Origin: Epiperipatus broadwayi
Taxonomy: Eukaryota; Onychophora; Udeonychophora; Euonychophora; Peripatidae
Assembly (NCBI GenBank): GCA_028023455.1
Contig: JAQFVV010012499.1
Location: 1,182,584 to 1,246,583, forward strand
DNA: 64,000 nt
Direction of reading: 5' to 3'
Positions 60,369-64,000 of this stretch are shown here, in pieces. The notes under the pieces were generated by a model. The model saw only the letters and a program-made list of their open reading frames with translations. It did no database searches and was not told the DNA's origin. Position 1 is the stretch's first letter. Each line of letters begins with the position of its first letter. A program made the position numbers and the translations under genes.

Positions 60369-60913
60369 TGTTCTATTTGACTAAGACCATGTAATACTAA
60401 TGTATAAAAATCAAAACAAAATACATTAAAATTTCATTCTAAAAATAAATAATATGCATAAATAAAATTTACAATTATAAATATAATATAGATATGCTAA
60501 TTAACTATTTATGAAACTATGTAATGAAAAACAAAACTGACAATCTAGAATAGTCAGAGTTAGCAAATATAGGGCAGTACAATGTGTAATATGTGTGCAA
60601 GCAATAAGGTACTTGCATACTAGTAGTCCATGAGTAGTAAAATATGCTGAAAAAAGCATTATGGTGGAAAATTAACGGAGAAGAGTTAACAGAATAAAAT
60701 AAAGTACTAAAATAAGAATATACAATGTTATACATCAACAATATAAAGAACTGTGTATGCATGATCACTGAATAAATTTACAGAATTCAACCACTAAGCT
60801 GGTACTTGAAATATTAACAAATTACTAATACTATATATTCTGGGTAATAAACTTATTGTTAAATTGTAAACTTTCTTTGCCTATTCTTTTTAAAATAATG
60901 TAATGAAGATACA
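60369..60913 (+). repeat. 3' LTR of decayed gypsy element
   Basis: Partner of 56959-57518 with the same landmarks and moderate divergence, including a ~40-bp length difference around 60590. Adjacent sequences give no convincing 5-bp target duplication. Confidence 0.85.
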
Positions 60914-61473
60914 GCTGGCTTGGGTCAAATCTGATCCTCTGTACACATCCCATTTCTTTTCCAAATTCAGATTATACTAGTATTAAAAATAAAACTATAT
61001 TTATTACCAATGAATTTGGCACATCTTTTACAACTTTCTTTTCCTTCATGTCTGCATAATTCATCTCTCAATTCTTTTGGTCAATATGAACACTCACAAC
61101 ATTCCTTTTTTAAACCAAGTAAATATTGAGACACATATTTTTATGATTTATTTAGACTTTCCTCTAGGTTGAAACAAGCCAACAATTCTGCTTCTTCCAA
61201 TTATCAAAACAACCTTAAGCAACCTGTCCTGTAAAATATTTTCCAAGCAAACCCTTTTGACCATATTACCATATAGCCTTTACTCCATTAGACCAAACTA
61301 GATAGCCATTCATCCAACATCTCATTCAGATTGTTTTTGAAATTATAATAAATGACCTTTATCATAAATCAACAACAACAAAAAGAAAATGGTGCATTTT
61401 CTAAAAAATCATTTGAATGACTTTTGTGAAAAGATAAAAAAAAATTAAACAACAAACAATGAACTAAAACTGT
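60914..61473. other. Unannotated spacer
   Basis: Slightly less AT-rich than average, with no ORF over 60 codons and no recognised repeat. Confidence 0.4.
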
Positions 61474-61672
61474 CAAAAGTCTTTTGCAATTTTATATTGC
61501 TATGACTACTAATATATGGTATGGCTGAAGATCTATCAGCCCCTTAAAGCTATTTGAGTTGGATAGCTGGGTTTGAAGACATGTAGATGTCTGAAAATTC
61601 CAGATTTTCCACTCAATAGATAACTTTTAGATAAGTGCTTGGCTTTGGGTTAGTATTTTTAGATCTAGTGTT

Positions 61673-61733
61673 GGAACCTACCCTGACACTTCTCTGAGGA
61701 GTGACAAAGCACGAAACCATGGTCAGGGGTTCC
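61673..61733 (+). ncRNA. Type I hammerhead ribozyme, unit 1
   Basis: Core CTGAGGA at 61694-61700; stem II GTGA-CAAA-GCAC (701-712 of this kb; three pairs, with A/G closing the loop); GAAA 713-716; stem III ACC/GGT (716-718 and 721-723) around AT; C724 is position 17, with predicted cleavage after 61724. Stem I inner ACTTCT (61688-61693) pairs with AGGGGT (725-730) using two G-U pairs. Relative to unit 2, 11 nt are missing from the 3' side of stem I, so outer GGAACC/GGTTCC (61673-78, 61728-33) competes with the inner helix. All invariant bases are present. Confidence 0.8.
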
Positions 61734-62095
61734 TGACATAGATATTTTAAGTGCTGGCTCTGGCTAAGCATTTATCATAAAGCTTGTAGAGGAATTGGCA
61801 ATCCTCACTGTTTCTAACTTAAAAGCTTAAGAGATAGGGTCATGTGATCTATGAATTGATCTATGACTCTTATTTTGACTATTTATAGTCTCTGCCAAAA
61901 GTCTTATGCAATTTTATATTGCTATGACTACTAATATATGGTATGGCTGAAAATCTATCAGCCCCATATAGCTATTTGAATTGGATAATTGGGTTTGAAG
62001 ATATGTAGATGTCTGAAAATTTCAGATTTTCCACTCAATAGATAACTTTTAGATAAGTGCTTGTTTTTGGGTTGGTATTTTTAGATCTAGTGTCT

Positions 62096-62166
62096 GAACC
62101 TACCCTGACACCTCTCTGAGGAGTGCCAAAGCACGAAACCATGGTCAGGGGTTTGGGGAGGGGTTC
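62096..62166 (+). ncRNA. Type I hammerhead ribozyme, unit 2
   Basis: Core CTGAGGA at 62116-62122; stem II GTGC-CAAA-GCAC with four Watson-Crick pairs (123-134 of this kb); GAAA 135-138; stem III ACC/GGT (138-140, 143-145); C146 is position 17, cleavage predicted after 62146. Stem I inner ACCTCT (62110-62115) pairs with AGGGGT (147-152); after a symmetric 9-nt internal loop, outer GAACC (62096-62100) pairs with GGTTC (62162-62166). This is the best-formed hammerhead in the window and matches the natural type I layout with a stem I internal loop facing loop II. Confidence 0.88.
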
Positions 62167-62330
62167 CTGACAGAGATATTTTAAGTGCTAGCTCTGGCTA
62201 AGCATTTATCATAAAGCTTGTAGAGGAATTGGCAATCCTCACTGTTTATAACTTACAAGCTTAAGAGGTAGGATCATGTGATCTATGAATTGATCTATGA
62301 CTTTTATTTTGACTAAATAAAAACATATTT

Positions 62331-64000
62331 GAAAAGCAAAGAAAAAAGTTTTGAAAAATTATACAAATATATATCTCACTTTTTAATATCGCATCATTTC
62401 ATTTCTTGTTAAAAGATTAGATATACACTGACGATAAATATTTATTAAAATATGTAACTTAAATTCCATAAAGTTTATTTACATAAGCAAATGTAATTCA
62501 GTCTAAAATGGCTGGCTCTTGTGTAAATGCCTCTTTAACAATTCTCAAAAAAAAAAACAATGAATAAAAAATTATTACTGATCAAACTTGGGAAGGCTTT
62601 GATAAGGTTTAAATATTTTTTAACCTTATTTCACTCTCAATCTGACATTACACAGGTAACCATTTTCTTGAAATAATTAAATAGACAAATCTAAATTGAT
62701 CATGGGAAGGATTCTTTAAAAAAGCTATAAACAAGTTCCTAGTTTTAGCCAGACTGCATTTAAATCTGCAGCTAAGCTATAGGTATGATAGTCAGGTGGG
62801 AAAATCACTATTCCACAAGCTTTTTGCTCTGCAAGCCATCATAAATATAAAGAAAATATCACAAAACTGATAGTTTATCTACTACAATTCAGATTTGTTG
62901 CTAATCACAGAAAAAAAATAAAAAAAACTTCACAACATTTATTTTCTTTTTTACATGAGGTTCATACAAATCACATACAAATTATTTTTAAAGATTAGAA
63001 TCTAGAATTCAGTTAATGCATTAAAATATATCTAAAATATGAGGTATAATTTATTTATATGTGTGTGCACATTCTATGTTAGTTGGCTAAAAAGTAAAAT
63101 AACATTCAACAAGTTGGAGGGATCATTTGAGACCAATTTTGGCACTGTAGACATATAAATATATATTTTTGGGTACATAATTATGAGCTGAAAAACATTT
63201 ATAAGGTTTTAATTACAAAGGTTAACAGTATATTAAGTAATTTAATGCTTTACAATTTTGAAATTTCGAAGATAACATAAATAAAATAATAGGGTTTCCT
63301 GAAGGTTAATATAATTGATATTCATGTGTTATCATACTTCAGGAAATGATTAAAAAATATGAGTCTAAATCCCATTAGCCTATGATTTCAAAAATTTATG
63401 GTTGTAAAATAAAACTTCCATATCAAAAATGAAAACAAAACTGTACTTAATAAAGCTTCATTTAATTAATATATTCCAACTCCAGCTAACAAACCGATTT
63501 TTATTTGATATAATTTGTTTTATATTAATAAGAATTTGATATACTGATAATAAACATTATATTGAATACAAAAGAGCATGGTATTGAAATTATTATTTAA
63601 TTAATTATTATAAAAATTAAAAAAAAAAAGATAATTATTTGTCAATTTAAACAAAACATATATATACACACACACACAATAATGAATTGAAAAATATTTA
63701 TTGTTAATTATAAATTGAACAAAGATATTATTTTAATTGATATTCAATTTCTGTAATATTACATCTTTATAATTTGTTACAGTACACAATATATTTTAAT
63801 AATGAAATGAATATATGAATATTTAATTTAATCATACTTTAAAAATATTAATTAAATGTGGATAAATGTAAGCAAAAACATATACAAGATATATACAAGA
63901 TAAGCTTAAAATCGGTAAAGTTAGAAATCTTTTGCTTAGTGCTCTTTTGACTATGTTATATTAGCATAGTATGGAAACTGACAGAAAAAAGATGATTGCA
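62331..64000. other. Unannotated AT-rich spacer
   Basis: No gene supported. A short TA/CA run lies at about 63656-63680. Nothing else stands out. Confidence 0.4.

Larger units (their letters stand above)
56959..60913 (+). mobile_element. Decayed gypsy-like LTR retrotransposon
   Basis: Two ~550-bp LTRs (56959-57518 and 60369-60913) start TGTTATATTTGACTAAGA / TGTTCTATTTGACTAAGA and share long aligned stretches, with a polypurine tract before the second. The 2.85-kb interior holds frameshifted gag with zinc knuckles and an integrase remnant; RT is not recognisable. A 166-bp MITE is inserted at 58394. LTR divergence and many stops show an old copy. Unrelated to the giant-LTR element. Confidence 0.85.
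61474..62330 (+). mobile_element. Retrozyme-like direct tandem of two hammerhead units
   Basis: Unit 1 (61474-61895) and unit 2 (61896 to about 62330) start CAAAAGTCTT and align throughout: GCTATGACTACTAATATATG, TAGATGTCTGAAAATT, AGATAACTTTTAGATAAGTG, a hammerhead, GCATTTATCATAAAGCTTGT, GGCAATCCTCACTG and TGATCTATGAATTGATCTAT. Both hammerhead cores are intact and predicted cleavage sites are 422 nt apart. No coding capacity. Direct tandem hammerhead units of this size are the hallmark of metazoan retrozymes and give circular RNAs after cleavage and ligation; that activity is inferred here. Related to 47938-48895. Confidence 0.88.

Overview
This is an AT-rich, gene-poor stretch of an animal nuclear genome, most likely an invertebrate. 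The signs are long TA, ATT and CT microsatellites, a spliced-looking terminal exon, LINE and Ty3/gypsy-type retroelements, TIR elements with apparent TA target sites, a 168-bp satellite array and a 500-N assembly gap. The species cannot be named from the sequence. There is no bacterial-style gene organisation and no CRISPR array.

Layout. 1-272: the last coding exon and 3' end of an unidentified minus-strand gene, with probable intron beyond it. 2.5-3.3 kb: a degenerate ~190-bp tandem repeat. 4.95-10.4 kb: a nearly full-length non-LTR retrotransposon whose ORF1 and ORF2 are broken only by frameshifts. 11.7-14.5 kb and 17.3-18.4 kb: two members of a TIR element family, the first enclosing a minus-strand LINE fragment. 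16.2-16.9 kb and 49.1-49.4 kb: copies of one dispersed repeat, each next to a TA microsatellite. 24.9-27.7 kb: an inverted, truncated copy of a giant LTR. 27.8-28.6 kb: an 854-bp foldback palindrome. 28.6-37.0 kb: fifty monomers of a 168-bp satellite with higher-order structure, ending in the gap. 37.5-47.9 kb: an LTR retrotransposon with a ~4.35-kb LTR that keeps gag but has lost almost all of pol. 57.0-60.9 kb: a decayed gypsy-like element with gag and integrase remnants and a nested 166-bp MITE.

The most interesting content is a family of ~420-bp units carrying type I hammerhead self-cleaving ribozyme motifs. Two units lie in direct tandem at 61.5-62.3 kb with intact conserved cores 422 nt apart. 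A related pair lies head-to-head at 47.9-48.9 kb, one with an intact core and one with a disabling core change. A decayed copy lies at 52.1 kb. The 28-kb foldback has the same inverted two-unit layout and a degenerate hammerhead-like motif. This is the architecture expected of retrozymes, small non-autonomous elements thought to move through self-cleaved circular RNA, or of Penelope-related repeats.

No host pathway can be reconstructed. What works together here is mobile DNA: the LINE could supply reverse transcriptase, the gag-only LTR element would depend on pol from elsewhere, and the hammerhead units encode no protein and would depend wholly on other elements. All functional statements are inferences from sequence motifs; no search or folding program was run.
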